Origin: Maritimibacter sp.
GTDB taxonomy: Bacteria; Pseudomonadota; Alphaproteobacteria; Rhodobacterales; Rhodobacteraceae
Reading direction: 5' to 3'
DNA length: 64,000 nucleotides
NCBI GenBank assembly: GCA_011389895.1
Contig: JAABTN010000002.1
Location: 1 to 64,000 of the forward strand
Position 1 is the stretch's first letter. Each line of letters opens with the position of its first letter. Made by a program: the position numbers and the translations under genes. Below, one piece after another: positions 32,300-41,644 of this stretch. Under the pieces are notes generated by a model. It worked only from the letters and a program-made list of their open reading frames with translations. It was not told where the DNA came from and did not search any database.

Positions 32300-33979
32300 A
32301 TGACACGAACACATGGCGAGACCGAGCGCGAGGCCCGGCCCTGGCACCGGTTCTATTCCGAGAACACGCCCCGGAAGCTTGCTTATACGCCCACCAGTTG
32401 GACGGCCGAGATGACCCGTGCCTTCACGCGGTTCGAGGCGCAGCCTGCGTTGGAATACTACGGGCAAACCTGGACCTTCGGAGCCTTGCGCGACGACGTG
32501 GCCATGGCTGCTGCCGCGTTCAGGTCTTTCGGCATCGAAAAAGGCGACCGGGTCGCGCTGCATCTGCCGAATTGTCCGTGGCACCCGATCTTTTTCTACG
32601 GCGCGCTGGCGGCGGGGGCGGTGGTGACCCATCTCAGCCCGCTCGACGCGGGTCAGGAAATTGCCCACAAGCTTACCGACAGCGGCGCCCGGCTGGTCAT
32701 CAGCCTGACGACGCCCGAGCTGGCCCACCCGTTCAAATCGCTTCTGGCCGCGAGGATGGCCACGGGGCAGGTGGCGCATCTGGTGCAATGCCCCGATGCC
32801 ATCTCGGGGGACGGGCGGGAGTGCCCGGTGCTGCCGGGCGCCCAACCGGTCGAGGATTTTCTCGCGGGCCACGCGGGTGCGCCCTTTGCCCCGGTCGCCT
32901 GTGCGCCCGAGGACATCGCGCTTTTGCAATACACCGGCGGCACCACCGGCCTGCCGAAGGCCGCGATCCTGACCCATGCCAATCTCTGTGCGGCGGTCGA
33001 GATGTTCCATGCCTTCTCGCAGGACGAGCCATCGGCAGCACCGGGGCAACGCAGCCTTGTCTATTCGCCGCTGTTTCACATCATGGGGCTGGTGACCGCG
33101 CTGATGAAACGCACGAAAGAGGGCGGGATCATTCACCTGCGCCTGCGGTTTGACGCCGATGCGGCGGTCGAGGAAATCGCCCGACACAAGATCGCCTCGT
33201 TCGGCGGGGTGCCGACAAGCTGGATCGCGATCTTGCAGGCCAAGGGGGTGACGGCGGACAAGCTATCCTCGCTCACCTTCGCCTCCTCCGGCGGTGCGCC
33301 GATGCCCGCCGAGGTGCGTCGCCGGGTGCGCGTATTGACCGGGCTCGACGTGCGCGGGGGCTGGGGGATGACCGAAACCGCCGCCGCCGGCACGCTTATT
33401 CCCAGGGATGCGGGGAAAGACAAGCTGGCCTCGATCGGGGTGCCCATTCCAGGGGTGGACATGAAGGTGGTCGATGTCGAGGACGCGGGCCGGGATCTGC
33501 CCCCCGGCGAGACCGGCGAAATCGCGATCCGGGGCCCGAATGTCACCTGTGGTTATTGGGCCAAGCCCGAGGAAACTGCCGCGAGTTTCCATGACGGATG
33601 GCTCCTCACCGGCGATGTCGGCTACATGGACGCGGATGGGTTCTTCTACCTCGTGGACCGCAAGAAGGACCTGATCCTGTCGGGCGGGTTCAATGTCTAT
33701 CCTTTGGTGATCGAAACCGCCGTGCACCAACACCCGGACGTGGCCGAAGCCATGGCGATCGGCGTGCCCGATGACTACCGGGGCGAAAGCGCGAAGGTCT
33801 TTGTCACCCTGAACGCGGGCGCGGCGCGCTTCACGCTTTCGCAATTGCACGCGTTTCTCGCGGACAAGCTGGGGCGACATGAAATGCCCCGGCATCTGGA
33901 ATTTCGCGACGCGCTGCCGCATACAGCGGTCGGAAAGGCCGACCGAAAGGCGCTGCGTGCTGAGGAGCTTGGAACATGA
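32300..33979 (+). CDS. Class I AMP-forming acyl-CoA ligase
   Basis: A 559-residue adenylate-forming enzyme. The P-loop YTGGTTGLPKAAILTH (about 225-240), GWGMTETAAAG, TGDVGYMDADGFFYLVDR and the C-terminal catalytic Lys in AVGKADRKAL are all complete. It activates a fatty or aromatic acid to its CoA ester; the substrate cannot be read from the motifs. ATG 32300 follows GGGGAGGGCAGC. It overlaps the tesB start in an ATGA. A ligase and a thioesterase side by side would form and hydrolyse acyl-CoA, perhaps to balance CoA. Confidence 0.88.
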   Translation: MTRTHGETEREARPWHRFYSENTPRKLAYTPTSWTAEMTRAFTRFEAQPALEYYGQTWTFGALRDDVAMAAAAFRSFGIEKGDRVALHLPNCPWHPIFFYGALAAGAVVTHLSPLDAGQEIAHKLTDSGARLVISLTTPELAHPFKSLLAARMATGQVAHLVQCPDAISGDGRECPVLPGAQPVEDFLAGHAGAPFAPVACAPEDIALLQYTGGTTGLPKAAILTHANLCAAVEMFHAFSQDEPSAAPGQRSLVYSPLFHIMGLVTALMKRTKEGGIIHLRLRFDADAAVEEIARHKIASFGGVPTSWIAILQAKGVTADKLSSLTFASSGGAPMPAEVRRRVRVLTGLDVRGGWGMTETAAAGTLIPRDAGKDKLASIGVPIPGVDMKVVDVEDAGRDLPPGETGEIAIRGPNVTCGYWAKPEETAASFHDGWLLTGDVGYMDADGFFYLVDRKKDLILSGGFNVYPLVIETAVHQHPDVAEAMAIGVPDDYRGESAKVFVTLNAGAARFTLSQLHAFLADKLGRHEMPRHLEFRDALPHTAVGKADRKALRAEELGT

Positions 33980-34860
33980 CCGATGAGACCCCGACCGGAC
34001 CCGACACGACGCTGGCGCAGGATTTCGTCAGCCTGCTCGAGGTCGAAGAGGTCGATCGCGACATCTACCGTGGGATGGCGACACCGGGCGGACAGGGGCG
34101 CGTGTTCGGCGGGCAGGTGATCGGGCAGGCGCTGCGCGCCGCGATGCGCACGGTCGAAGGCGCGCGCAAGGCGCATTCGCTGCATGCCTATTTCATCCGG
34201 GCGGGCAACAGCGAAAAGCCGATCCTTTACTTCGTGTCGCGGGACCGGGATGGCAAAAGCTTCAACACCCGCCGGGTCGTGGCAAAGCAGGATGGCGAGG
34301 TTATCCTCAACCTCTCCGGGTCGTTCCACCTTGATGAGCCCGGGTTTGCGCATCAGGCCAAGATGCCGGACGTGCCGGACCCCGACGATCTACCCTCGGA
34401 AGAAGTGCTTTTGACGCAATTCGACGGCGAATTGCCCAAGTCGCTCTTGCGGGTCATGGCCAACCGTCCGCTCGACATCCGGGCCTGCGACGGACGACCG
34501 CCGTTCGACCGGAGCAACCGGAGCGCTGTGTCGAATTTCTGGTTTCGGACCCGTGGCACCCTGCCGGAGGATGACAGCCTGCATCGCACCGCGCTCGCCT
34601 TTGCGTCGGACATGGGGCTTTTGGCGGTGTCGATGATGCCGCACGGAAAAAGCTTCATCGACGCCGACATGCAGGTCGCCTCGCTCGACCACGCGATGTG
34701 GTTCCATGCCCCGGTGCGGGCCGACGACTGGCTGCTCTATGCCACCGACAGCCCCTGGTCCGGCGGCGCACGCGGCTTCTCCCGCGGCCAGATATTCGAC
34801 CGATCCGGGGTCATGGTGGCCGAAACCGTGCAAGAAGGCCTGATCCGGGATCGAAGTTGA
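33976..34860 (+). CDS. tesB: Acyl-CoA thioesterase II
   Basis: A 294-residue double-hotdog thioesterase. The N-terminal hotdog has RVFGGQVIGQALRAA and HSLHAYFIRAG; the C-terminal one has SLDHAMWFHAPVRADDWLLY and FSRGQIFDRSGVMVAETVQEG. The catalytic Asp lies in FASDMGLL, with Thr/Gln partners in the later motif. It hydrolyses medium- to long-chain acyl-CoA. It overlaps the ligase gene by four bases, so both are co-translated. Confidence 0.93.
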   Translation: MTDETPTGPDTTLAQDFVSLLEVEEVDRDIYRGMATPGGQGRVFGGQVIGQALRAAMRTVEGARKAHSLHAYFIRAGNSEKPILYFVSRDRDGKSFNTRRVVAKQDGEVILNLSGSFHLDEPGFAHQAKMPDVPDPDDLPSEEVLLTQFDGELPKSLLRVMANRPLDIRACDGRPPFDRSNRSAVSNFWFRTRGTLPEDDSLHRTALAFASDMGLLAVSMMPHGKSFIDADMQVASLDHAMWFHAPVRADDWLLYATDSPWSGGARGFSRGQIFDRSGVMVAETVQEGLIRDRS

Positions 34861-34997
34861 GAGGGGTGGACCGAAACAAACGTCGGATGACTTGGGCCGA
34901 AGGTCCAGAACAGTAATCCGGGCAGTGCTTCTCATTCCATGCAGTGTTCAGAAAGAAAAAAGGACCTCGCGGGCGAGCGCTAAGTCCTTGAAATCTT

Positions 34998-35072
34998 TGG
35001 CTCCGGCGGTAGGGATCGAACCTACGACCAATTGATTAACAGTCAACTGCTCTACCGCTGAGCTACGCCGGA
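34998..35072 (-). tRNA. tRNA-Asn (GTT)
   Basis: A complete cloverleaf on the minus strand: acceptor TCCGGCG/CGCCGGA, D-arm GCTC..GAGC, anticodon arm TTGAC-TGTTAAT-CAATT with anticodon GTT, T-arm GTAGG-TTCGATC-CCTAC, and an encoded CCA. 75 bases with CCA. No integrase or attachment duplication is seen next to it. Confidence 0.95.
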
Positions 35073-35187
35073 ACACGAGGGGCGATATAGCAATGTGCGT
35101 ATGGCCCGTCCAGAGGCATTCTGCATATTTTTTTGGCCCCCGCACGGGCCTCTCTGCCCCCGGTTGTTCCCCGGCACGCGCCCTTGT

Positions 35188-36096
35188 TCACCCGCCTGCC
35201 AGCGCGAAACGCGCCTCGGGGCCGAGGCTGGGGGTTGCGGTGACCCGGCCTCTGGTTTCCAGGTCGATGAGGTGGGCGAAGACGTTTCGTTCGGCGGCGG
35301 GGATGAGCGGGGGCGGGGTCTCGGTATAGATCGCGCGAGTCAGCGCGGCAATGGTTTGCGGACCGGCCTTCAGCCCGTCAAGGATGTTGCGCTCCCGGCC
35401 CTTACGGTGGGCGATGAGCCAGTCGAGGCGCCCGCGCGTGTCGGTGATGGCCGGCCCGTGGGAGGGGTAGTGGATCCGGTCGCCCCGCACGCGCAGTTTT
35501 TCGCAGGTCGCCATGAAGGCGGTCAGGTCACCGTCAGGCGGCGACACGAGGGACGAGGCCCAGGCCATCACGTGATCGCCGACGAGCACAGCGTCGCCCA
35601 CCGCGAAGGCAAGGTGGCTTGAGTAGTGGCCGGGGGTCCAGAGTGCCTCGACCTCAAGCCCGCCCGCCATGAAGCGCTCGCCATCGGCAAGCGTTTCGTC
35701 GGGCGCAAACCCGGTCTCGGCGCTTTCGCCGCCCGGGGTCATGCCCGCCGCGACGAGGCGGCGCATCACGTCGCTGCGCCCGGCCTCGGCCCGCCCGTAG
35801 GCAAGGATCGGCGCGCCGGTCGTCTCGTGCATCCGGCGGGCAAGGGCGGCATGGTCGGAGTGGGCGTGGCTGACAAGGATCTGCGCCACATGTTCGCCCG
35901 GCTCCAGCCCGTCGAGGACCGCCTGCATGTGCGGGGTCATGTCCGGACCCGGATCGACCACCGCCACCGCGCCTTCGCCCAGCACGAAGGTGTTCGTGCC
36001 CCAGTAGGTCATCGGCGACGGGTTGGGGCACAGGATGGACCGCAGGCCCGGCTCCAGCCGCTGCATCAGACCGGCGGGCGGGGCGCTTTCGTTCAT
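35188..36096 (-). CDS. MBL-fold hydrolase (LACTB2/RNase-like beta-lactamase family)
   Basis: A 302-residue metallo-beta-lactamase protein. NPSPMTYWGTNTFVLGEG, SHAHSDHAALARRM (metal site), WTPGHYSSHLAFAV and VLVGDHVMAWASSLVSP match the family that includes LACTB2, with a winged C-terminal domain at about 240-302. I use ATG 36096, which gives the usual MNESAPPAGLMQRLEPGLR start; a longer frame from ATG 36174 begins four bases after the CAU tRNA and is possible. Neither start has a clear ribosome site. Substrate unknown; an RNA or thioester hydrolase is plausible. Confidence 0.8.
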   Translation of the reverse strand: MNESAPPAGLMQRLEPGLRSILCPNPSPMTYWGTNTFVLGEGAVAVVDPGPDMTPHMQAVLDGLEPGEHVAQILVSHAHSDHAALARRMHETTGAPILAYGRAEAGRSDVMRRLVAAGMTPGGESAETGFAPDETLADGERFMAGGLEVEALWTPGHYSSHLAFAVGDAVLVGDHVMAWASSLVSPPDGDLTAFMATCEKLRVRGDRIHYPSHGPAITDTRGRLDWLIAHRKGRERNILDGLKAGPQTIAALTRAIYTETPPPLIPAAERNVFAHLIDLETRGRVTATPSLGPEARFALAGG

Positions 36097-36177
36097 GTCG
36101 GGGATGTCGCGGTCGGGGATGTCGTGGTCTCCGGCGGTCGGTGGCGCGGCTGGCGGGCAGACGCGCGCGGTCATTTC

Positions 36178-36254
36178 TGGTAGGCCCGGCAGGACTTGAA
36201 CCCGCAACCAAAGCGTTATGAGCGCTCTGCTCTAACCAATTGAGCTACAGGCCC
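36178..36254 (-). tRNA. tRNA with CAT anticodon (probably tRNA-Ile2, else elongator Met)
   Basis: A complete 77-base cloverleaf with CCA. Acceptor GGGCCTG/CGGGCCT (a G1-T72 wobble), D-arm GCTC..GAGC, anticodon arm GAGCG-CTCATAA-CGCTT, T-arm GCGGG-TTCAAGT-CCTGC. C4-G69, C5-G68 and discriminator A73 are the features that lysidine synthetase TilS reads in tRNA-Ile2, and the body resembles E. coli tRNA-Ile2 more than elongator Met. It lacks the initiator features. Identity between Ile2 and Met needs a model search. Confidence 0.9.
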
Positions 36255-36362
36255 ACCGTGGCGACCTCAGTAGCATGCCGCGCGGAGGGGTCAAGCGCCT
36301 CATGCACGTTGCCTTTCGAGGCAGGCTGGGCTACCTCGGCGCAAACCAGATGGGGACCTGCC

Positions 36363-37409
36363 ATGACCGAGAAATCGAACGGAATGACCTATGCCGATGC
36401 CGGGGTCGATATCGACGCTGGAAATGCGCTGGTCGAGCGGATCAAACCGGCGGCGAAGCGCACCAATCGGCCCGGTGTGATGGCGGGGCTGGGCGGGTTT
36501 GGCGGGCTTTTCGATTTGAAGGCGGCTGGTTACAGCGACCCGGTTCTGGTGGCCGCGACCGATGGGGTCGGCACCAAGCTTCGCATCGCGATCGACACCG
36601 GGATCGTCGACACCGTCGGGGTCGATCTGGTGGCGATGTGCGTGAACGATCTTGTCTGCCAAGGGGCGGAGCCCTTGTTCTTTCTCGATTACTTCGCCAC
36701 CGGAAAGCTCGCGGTCGAGGATGCGGCGCGGATCGTCGAGGGGATCGCCGAGGGGTGTCTTGGATCAGGCTGCGCGCTGATCGGCGGGGAAACGGCCGAG
36801 ATGCCGGGCATGTATGCCGAGGGGGATTTCGACCTTGCCGGTTTCGCGGTCGGGGCGATGGAACGGGGCACGGCGCTTCCCGCACAGGTGGCCGAGGGCG
36901 ATGTGCTGCTCGGCTTGGCGTCGTCCGGGGTGCATTCGAACGGCTACAGCCTTGTGCGCAAGCTGGTCGAGGTCTCGGGCCTTGGGTGGGAGGCCGCCTG
37001 TCCTTGGGGCGAGGGCACCTTGGGTGAGGCGCTGTTGGCCCCCACGCGGCTTTACGTGAAGCCCGCCTTGGCGGCGATCGGGGCCGGGGGCGTTCATGCG
37101 CTGGCCCATATCACCGGGGGTGGTCTGACCGAAAACATCCCGCGCATTCTGCCCAAGGGGGGGCAGGCGCTTGTCGATCTGGAGGCATGGGATCTGCCCC
37201 CGGTGTTCAAGTGGCTGGGTGAAACCGGCGGCATGGCGCAGGACGAAATGCTGAAGACCTTCAACTGCGGCATCGGCATGGTGGTCGTGGTCGACGCCGC
37301 CCGCGCGCCACAGGTTACCGAGGCGCTGGAGGAGGCCGGGGAAACGGTGTCGCAGCTGGGCCGCATCACGCTTGGCGAGGGCGTGCAATACTTGGGCACG
37401 CTGTCGTGA
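36363..37409 (+). CDS. purM: Phosphoribosylformylglycinamidine cyclo-ligase
   Basis: A 348-residue PurM that closes FGAM to AIR with [55 protein letters not shown] and [12 protein letters not shown] are textbook segments. ATG 36363 is used. purN overlaps its stop by four bases (GTGA). Divergent from the CAU tRNA. Confidence 0.97.
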   Translation: MTEKSNGMTYADAGVDIDAGNALVERIKPAAKRTNRPGVMAGLGGFGGLFDLKAAGYSDPVLVAATDGVGTKLRIAIDTGIVDTVGVDLVAMCVNDLVCQGAEPLFFLDYFATGKLAVEDAARIVEGIAEGCLGSGCALIGGETAEMPGMYAEGDFDLAGFAVGAMERGTALPAQVAEGDVLLGLASSGVHSNGYSLVRKLVEVSGLGWEAACPWGEGTLGEALLAPTRLYVKPALAAIGAGGVHALAHITGGGLTENIPRILPKGGQALVDLEAWDLPPVFKWLGETGGMAQDEMLKTFNCGIGMVVVVDAARAPQVTEALEEAGETVSQLGRITLGEGVQYLGTLS

Positions 37410-37996
37410 AACGGGTCGCGATCCTGATCTCGGGGTCGGGATCGAACATGGTGGCGCTGGCCGAGAGCATGGTGGGCGATCACCCGGCGCGTCCCTGTCT
37501 CGTCCTGTCCAACGTTCCGGGTGCGGGTGGTTTGGACAAGGCCCGCGCACTTGGGATCGAAACGGCGGTGATCGATCACCGGGCGTTTGCCGGGGCGCGC
37601 GCCGATTTCGAGGCGGCCCTGATCGAGCGGATCGACGCCGCGCGCCCGGATGTCATCTGTCTTGCCGGGTTTATGCGCATCCTGACCCCGGTCTTCACCG
37701 GGCATTACGCCGGGCGGATGCTCAACATCCACCCCTCGCTCCTGCCGAAATACCAGGGCCTCGATACCCATGCCCGCGCGATCGCGGCGGGGGATGCCGA
37801 GGCCGGGTGCACGGTGCACGCGGTGACCGCGGCGCTCGATGATGGGCCGATCCTCGGGCAGGCGCGGGTGCCGATCGCCCCCGATGATACGCCCGAAACC
37901 CTGGCCGCGCGCATCCTGCCGTTTGAGCACCGGTTGTATCCGGCGGTGCTTGTTCGTTTCATCGCTGGAGACCCGACCCCGGTGATGCTGTCCTGA
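37406..37996 (+). CDS. purN: Phosphoribosylglycinamide formyltransferase
   Basis: A 196-residue GAR transformylase that uses 10-formyl-THF. [58 protein letters not shown] (catalytic Asn, His) and [15 protein letters not shown] are present. It starts with GTG 37406 in a GTGA overlap with purM. Cytoplasmic, purine synthesis. Confidence 0.97.
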   Translation: MKRVAILISGSGSNMVALAESMVGDHPARPCLVLSNVPGAGGLDKARALGIETAVIDHRAFAGARADFEAALIERIDAARPDVICLAGFMRILTPVFTGHYAGRMLNIHPSLLPKYQGLDTHARAIAAGDAEAGCTVHAVTAALDDGPILGQARVPIAPDDTPETLAARILPFEHRLYPAVLVRFIAGDPTPVMLS

Positions 37997-38059
37997 CCCC
38001 TTCCGCTCGCCTTGGTTTCCCGATACACGGAAGGACGACGAGCACAAAAGACAAGCAGT

Positions 38060-39223
38060 ATGAAAACCATTAAAACGACCGAGGCGCTCGCGGACTATTG
38101 CGCCCACGCCGCCAAATTCCCCTATGTCACTGTCGACACGGAATTTCTCCGTGAACGCACGTATTATTCCAAGCTTTGCCTCGTGCAGCTCGCTGTTGCC
38201 GGTGACGATGACGGCGAGGATGCGGTGCTGGTCGACCCCCTTGAAGAGGGCTTGTCGCTGGAGCCGCTTTACGAGCTGTTTCGCGATGAAGGCGTGGTGA
38301 AAGTGTTCCATGCCGCGCGGCAGGATTTGGAGATTTTTTATGTCGATGCGGGTTTGATCCCGGTGCCGCTGTTTGACACCCAAGTCGCCGCCATGGTGTG
38401 CGGTTTTGGCGATCAGGCGGGCTACGAGACGCTGGTGCGCAAGATCGCCAAGGCGCCGCTTGATAAATCCTCGCGGTTCACCGACTGGTCCCGCCGCCCG
38501 TTGACCGATGCGCAAAAGACCTATGCCATCGGCGACGTGACGCATCTGCGCCAGATTTACGAATACCTGAAAGCCGAGCTGGAAAAGACCGGGCGGGCGA
38601 AATGGGTGAAGGAAGAGCTTTCGGTGCTGACCGACCCCGACACCTATATCGTCGATCCGTCCGAGGCCTGGAAACGTGTGAAGACGCGTACGAATTCAAG
38701 CCGGTTTCTCGCCATCGTGCGTGAATTGGCGCGGTTTCGCGAAGGCTATGCGCAGAGCCGCAATATTCCGCGCAACCGGGTGTTCAAGGATGACGCGCTG
38801 ATCGAGCTGGCGTCAACCAAGCCGCGCGATATGACCGAGCTCAACCGCTCCCGGCTTTTGTTGCGCGAAGCGCGGCGGGGCGAGGTGGCCGAGGGCATTC
38901 TGGCGGCGGTGAAGGTCGGGTTGGAAACCCCGCCCGAAGATGCGCCGCAACCCGAGAAGACCGGGCGCGAGAAATTGCAGGTGAACCCTGCGTTGGCCGA
39001 TCTTCTGCGCGTTCTTTTGAAGGCGCGGTGCGAGGAAACCGGCGTGGCGCAAAAGCTCGTCGCCTCGGCTGCCGACCTTGATCTTCTGGCGGCGGGCAAG
39101 CGCGGTATCCCGGCGCTCAAAGGCTGGCGTGGCGAGGTTTTCGGCAAAGATGCCGTGCGGCTGTGCGAGGGCGAGCTGGCGCTTCGTGTGAAGGGCCAGA
39201 ACGTTCAGGTCATCGAAACCTGA
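38060..39223 (+). CDS. rnd: Ribonuclease D
   Basis: A 387-residue 3'-exoribonuclease that trims tRNA and other RNA. The DEDD catalytic core is seen in VTVDTEFLRERTYYSKLCLV, VKVFHAARQDLEIFY, DTQVAAMVCGFGDQAGYETLV and YAIGDVTHLRQIYEYL (the last with the Tyr/Asp). An HRDC domain spans about 205-285 (AIVRELARFREGYAQSRNIP). ATG 38060 is chosen over an in-frame start at 38012, whose extension is not conserved. It stands after purMN with a 63-base gap. Confidence 0.94.
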   Translation: MKTIKTTEALADYCAHAAKFPYVTVDTEFLRERTYYSKLCLVQLAVAGDDDGEDAVLVDPLEEGLSLEPLYELFRDEGVVKVFHAARQDLEIFYVDAGLIPVPLFDTQVAAMVCGFGDQAGYETLVRKIAKAPLDKSSRFTDWSRRPLTDAQKTYAIGDVTHLRQIYEYLKAELEKTGRAKWVKEELSVLTDPDTYIVDPSEAWKRVKTRTNSSRFLAIVRELARFREGYAQSRNIPRNRVFKDDALIELASTKPRDMTELNRSRLLLREARRGEVAEGILAAVKVGLETPPEDAPQPEKTGREKLQVNPALADLLRVLLKARCEETGVAQKLVASAADLDLLAAGKRGIPALKGWRGEVFGKDAVRLCEGELALRVKGQNVQVIET

Positions 39224-39230
39224 ACGGGGA

Positions 39231-39707
39231 TCAGCGGCGGGCGGTCAGGCTATTGTTCTGCCCGATCACGCGGATGCGGGTGGCGTTGCCAAGCGCGATG
39301 TCCGACACATACTGTGCGATGTTGACCGTGCGCGCGGGGGGCGAGGATTGCGCGGTGCGCCACGGCGGCGGGGCGATCCGGAACGTGTAGCTCATCACAC
39401 CGTCAACGGGCCGTTCGTCATTTTCCGCCACAAGCTCGGCATCCCAGTATCCCAGGCGGGGCGGCAGGCCGGTCGCCACGATCAGATACCCACCCGAGGC
39501 GCGCTCGATCTTCAGGCTGGTCACCTGCGACACCGGACCGCGATACTCCTGCGTCTCGACCGAAGACCAGCCGTCCGCGGGTTCCAGCGTCACGAGCTCG
39601 ACATCATCCTTTGGTCCGAACCAATCCGTCGGGTTCAGGCTGAGGCCCGTGTCACAGCCCGCCAGGGCCACCGATAGTGCAGCTACGCCGATAATGCGGA
39701 AAATCAT
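39231..39707 (-). CDS. Putative lipoprotein of unknown function
   Basis: A 158-residue protein from ATG 39707 (GGGGGAAG upstream). MIFRIIGVAALSVALAGCDT carries a lipobox LAGC, so it is probably a lipoprotein. The body is a beta-rich domain of about 130 residues (LEPADGWSSVETQEYRGPV, YTFRIAPPPWRTAQSS) without a motif I know. It is convergent with rnd, eight bases from its stop. Function unknown. Confidence 0.7.
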   Translation of the reverse strand: MIFRIIGVAALSVALAGCDTGLSLNPTDWFGPKDDVELVTLEPADGWSSVETQEYRGPVSQVTSLKIERASGGYLIVATGLPPRLGYWDAELVAENDERPVDGVMSYTFRIAPPPWRTAQSSPPARTVNIAQYVSDIALGNATRIRVIGQNNSLTARR

Positions 39708-39824
39708 GTGCTTCCCCCTGTGCTTGTCTTTGCCTAGCCGAAAGCGCGCGGCTTGAAAACCCGGGAGTTGGGGGTCTGGACCTTTTGGCTCCCCGTCCCT
39801 AGGTGGGGAAGAAAGGAGAGCGTC

Positions 39825-40235
39825 ATGGCCACAGCTACATTCGAGCAAATCGTCGAGGATTTCGAATTTCTGGACGACTGGGAAACACGGTATGCCCATG
39901 TGATCGACCTGGGGCGGGCGATGGACCCGTTGGAAGACGCGCTCAAGGTGCCTGCGACCAAGGTCGAAGGTTGCGCGAGCCAGGTCTGGCTGATGCCGGA
40001 GATCACGGACGACCGGTTTCGCTTCCGGGGCGATTCCGATGCGCTGATCGTGCGCGGGATCATCGCGGTGCTGGCCGCGCTTTACAACGATGTGCCGGTG
40101 AAGGAAGTGCCCAAAATCGACGCGCGGGCCGAGCTTGGGCGTCTGAGCCTTGAAGAGCATCTGTCAGCGCAACGGTCAAACGGGCTCAAGGCGATGATCG
40201 GCCGGATCAACAAGCTGGCGACCGAGGCGGCGTGA
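39825..40235 (+). CDS. sufE: SufE-family cysteine desulfurase sulfur acceptor
   Basis: A 136-residue SufE. The acceptor Cys sits in VEGCASQVWLMPEI, and EDFEFLDDWETRYAHVIDLG, LYNDVPVKEV and RSNGLKAMI are family stretches. It takes sulfur from SufS and hands it to SufBCD for Fe-S cluster assembly. No suf operon is near, as is common for roseobacter sufE. ATG 39825 follows AAAGGAGAG. Confidence 0.93.
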   Translation: MATATFEQIVEDFEFLDDWETRYAHVIDLGRAMDPLEDALKVPATKVEGCASQVWLMPEITDDRFRFRGDSDALIVRGIIAVLAALYNDVPVKEVPKIDARAELGRLSLEEHLSAQRSNGLKAMIGRINKLATEAA

Positions 40236-40265
40236 GCCGGCCTCGGTCGTCCTTTTCGCGCGCGG

Positions 40266-40892
40266 TCACAAGTCTTGAAGCGCGGTGGCAAGGTCTCCGA
40301 ACCCGGTGAAGCGGCGTTCATAAGGTAGGGCGAGCGTCTCTGCCGCCGCCCGCGCCTTCGCATCAAGTGCCGGGTCTTCGGATTGGGCGAGATAAACCAG
40401 TTTCTCGTAATTGCCGAAATAGGCGTCGCGCAGCTCCGGGTGTCGGTCGAGGCCCAAGGGGCGCACCACGAAGGCGTCGAATTGGCGGGCGAGAAAATCG
40501 GTGAGGAAAAATGACGTGACCTCGCCGCGCGCTTCGAAGCGGGCGTTTCCGTCGAAGAAGCTGTAGCAATGCGGCCCGTCGATCATGTCGATGCCGTGCT
40601 CGGCGCACACCTTGGCAATCGCGCCGCCCGATCCGCAATCGGCATAGGCGACGAACACCTGGTCATAGTCTTGGCCTTTGTCGTCGAGCACGCGGGTCAC
40701 GGCGGGGGCGATCTGGTCGGGCCTGTTGTGCAGGATCGCGGGCAGGCAGGTGAGATCGACATGTGACAGCCCGTTCACCTCGCAGATCGCCAAAATCTCG
40801 CGCGCGATGGCGCCGCAGCCGATGATCAGGACACGGCCTTCGTTGTCGACGGTCAGCCCCTCGTCCCGCAAGGCCGCATCCGACAGGGTCAT
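40266..40892 (-). CDS. DUF1638 protein near the corrinoid genes
   Basis: A 208-residue DUF1638 protein. VLIIGCGAIAREIL near the start, FVAYADCGSGGAIAKVC, GIDMIDGPHCYSFF and YFLTDFLARQFD are conserved in the family. Its Cys residues (in IIGCGA, ADCGSG, PHCYSF) could bind metal or cofactor. DUF1638 genes are often beside corrinoid-dependent methyltransferase genes, as here. It overlaps ybjQ by four bases at its start. Role unknown; a part in corrinoid methyl transfer or its reactivation is inferred from context only. Confidence 0.82.
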   Translation of the reverse strand: MTLSDAALRDEGLTVDNEGRVLIIGCGAIAREILAICEVNGLSHVDLTCLPAILHNRPDQIAPAVTRVLDDKGQDYDQVFVAYADCGSGGAIAKVCAEHGIDMIDGPHCYSFFDGNARFEARGEVTSFFLTDFLARQFDAFVVRPLGLDRHPELRDAYFGNYEKLVYLAQSEDPALDAKARAAAETLALPYERRFTGFGDLATALQDL

Positions 40893-41203
40893 TTGAACCT
40901 GACTGCCGTGCCGTAAGCGAGAATTTCCGAGGCTCCTTGGGCAATGGTCGAGGTTTCGAACCGGGTCGCGATCACGGCGTCCGCGCCCTGTGCGCGCGCC
41001 TCTTCGATCATCCGGTCCAACGCCTGCTCACGCGCGCCGGCCATGAGCGAGGCATATTCACGGACCTCGCCACCGACGAGATTGCGCAGGCCCGCGACGA
41101 TATCGGTGCCGATATGCTTGGCACGCACGGTCGAGCCGCGGACAAGGCCAAGTGCCTCGATCTCGCGCCCCGGCACGTGGTCGGTGGTCAGGATCTGCAT
41201 CAT
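40889..41203 (-). CDS. YbjQ/UPF0145 family protein
   Basis: A 104-residue YbjQ-like protein. MQILTTDHVPGREIEALGLV, VRGSTVRAKHIGTDI and EEARAQGADAVIATRFETS are conserved. Family members form pentameric rings; function unclear, though metal binding has been suggested. Either of two adjacent ATG codons may start. Overlaps the DUF1638 gene (ATGA) and the small membrane protein upstream (ATGA), so the run is one operon. Confidence 0.88.
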   Translation of the reverse strand: MMQILTTDHVPGREIEALGLVRGSTVRAKHIGTDIVAGLRNLVGGEVREYASLMAGAREQALDRMIEEARAQGADAVIATRFETSTIAQGASEILAYGTAVRFK

Positions 41204-41415
41204 TTCTCGATCCCGTCGTAATGGTCGTCTTCGCGGTTGCCGATCCGGTCGGCGATCACCCGCCAGACGACATAGGCGATGAGGGCGAGGGGGATGAACA
41301 TGAGCCAGCCCACGGGCATCTGGACCGAGGCTGCGACAAGCGTGCCAACCCAGACCGTTAGACCTGCGGCGGCAATGACCGCGACGAGAATGAGAACAAA
41401 TTTATCAAGAGGCAT
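41200..41415 (-). CDS. Small membrane protein (71 residues)
   Basis: A 71-residue protein with two membrane segments, about 6-27 and 35-52 (MPVGWLMFIPLALIAYVVW), and a charged C-terminal tail (RIGNREDDHYDGIEK). Overlaps ybjQ by four bases, so it is translated from the same message. No family is recognised. Function unknown. Confidence 0.72.
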   Translation of the reverse strand: MPLDKFVLILVAVIAAAGLTVWVGTLVAASVQMPVGWLMFIPLALIAYVVWRVIADRIGNREDDHYDGIEK

Positions 41416-41470
41416 GGCGCTGTCCTTTCCCCTTTGAAAATGGGGCAGGGGTCACCCCCGTGCAAGGGTG

Positions 41471-41644
41471 TCACCCGCGGTTTCGCGACAGCCCGTTCCA
41501 CGCGATCGAGAAAACCATGATCAAAGGGAGCAGCGCAAAGAAGAGCTCGCCCGTGATCGTCCCGGCCCAAATCGCGGTGATCCCGACCCCGGCCCCTGCC
41601 ACGCCCGAGACCACCACCAGCGCCCACAAGAGCGCGCGACGCAT
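41471..41644 (-). CDS. Very small membrane protein after the corrinoid gene
   Basis: A 57-residue frame from ATG 41644, in a TGATG overlap with the corrinoid protein stop. Two hydrophobic stretches are visible, about 5-28 and 33-50 (LFFALLPLIMVFSIAWNG). Translational coupling is likely. It resembles no family I know. Because it is short, a spurious call is possible, but the overlap and composition support it. Confidence 0.6.
   Translation of the reverse strand: MRRALLWALVVVSGVAGAGVGITAIWAGTITGELFFALLPLIMVFSIAWNGLSRNRG

Noticed and set aside
32079-32303. 74-codon plus-strand frame before the acyl-CoA ligase
   Set aside because: No ribosome site, odd composition (Gly, Arg, Ser, Pro), overlaps the ligase start, and contains the repeated ACGTCACAT element.
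34998-36254. Integrated element at the two tRNA genes
   Set aside because: Both tRNAs are intact, no integrase or direct repeat of a tRNA end is visible, and base composition and gene content do not change around them.
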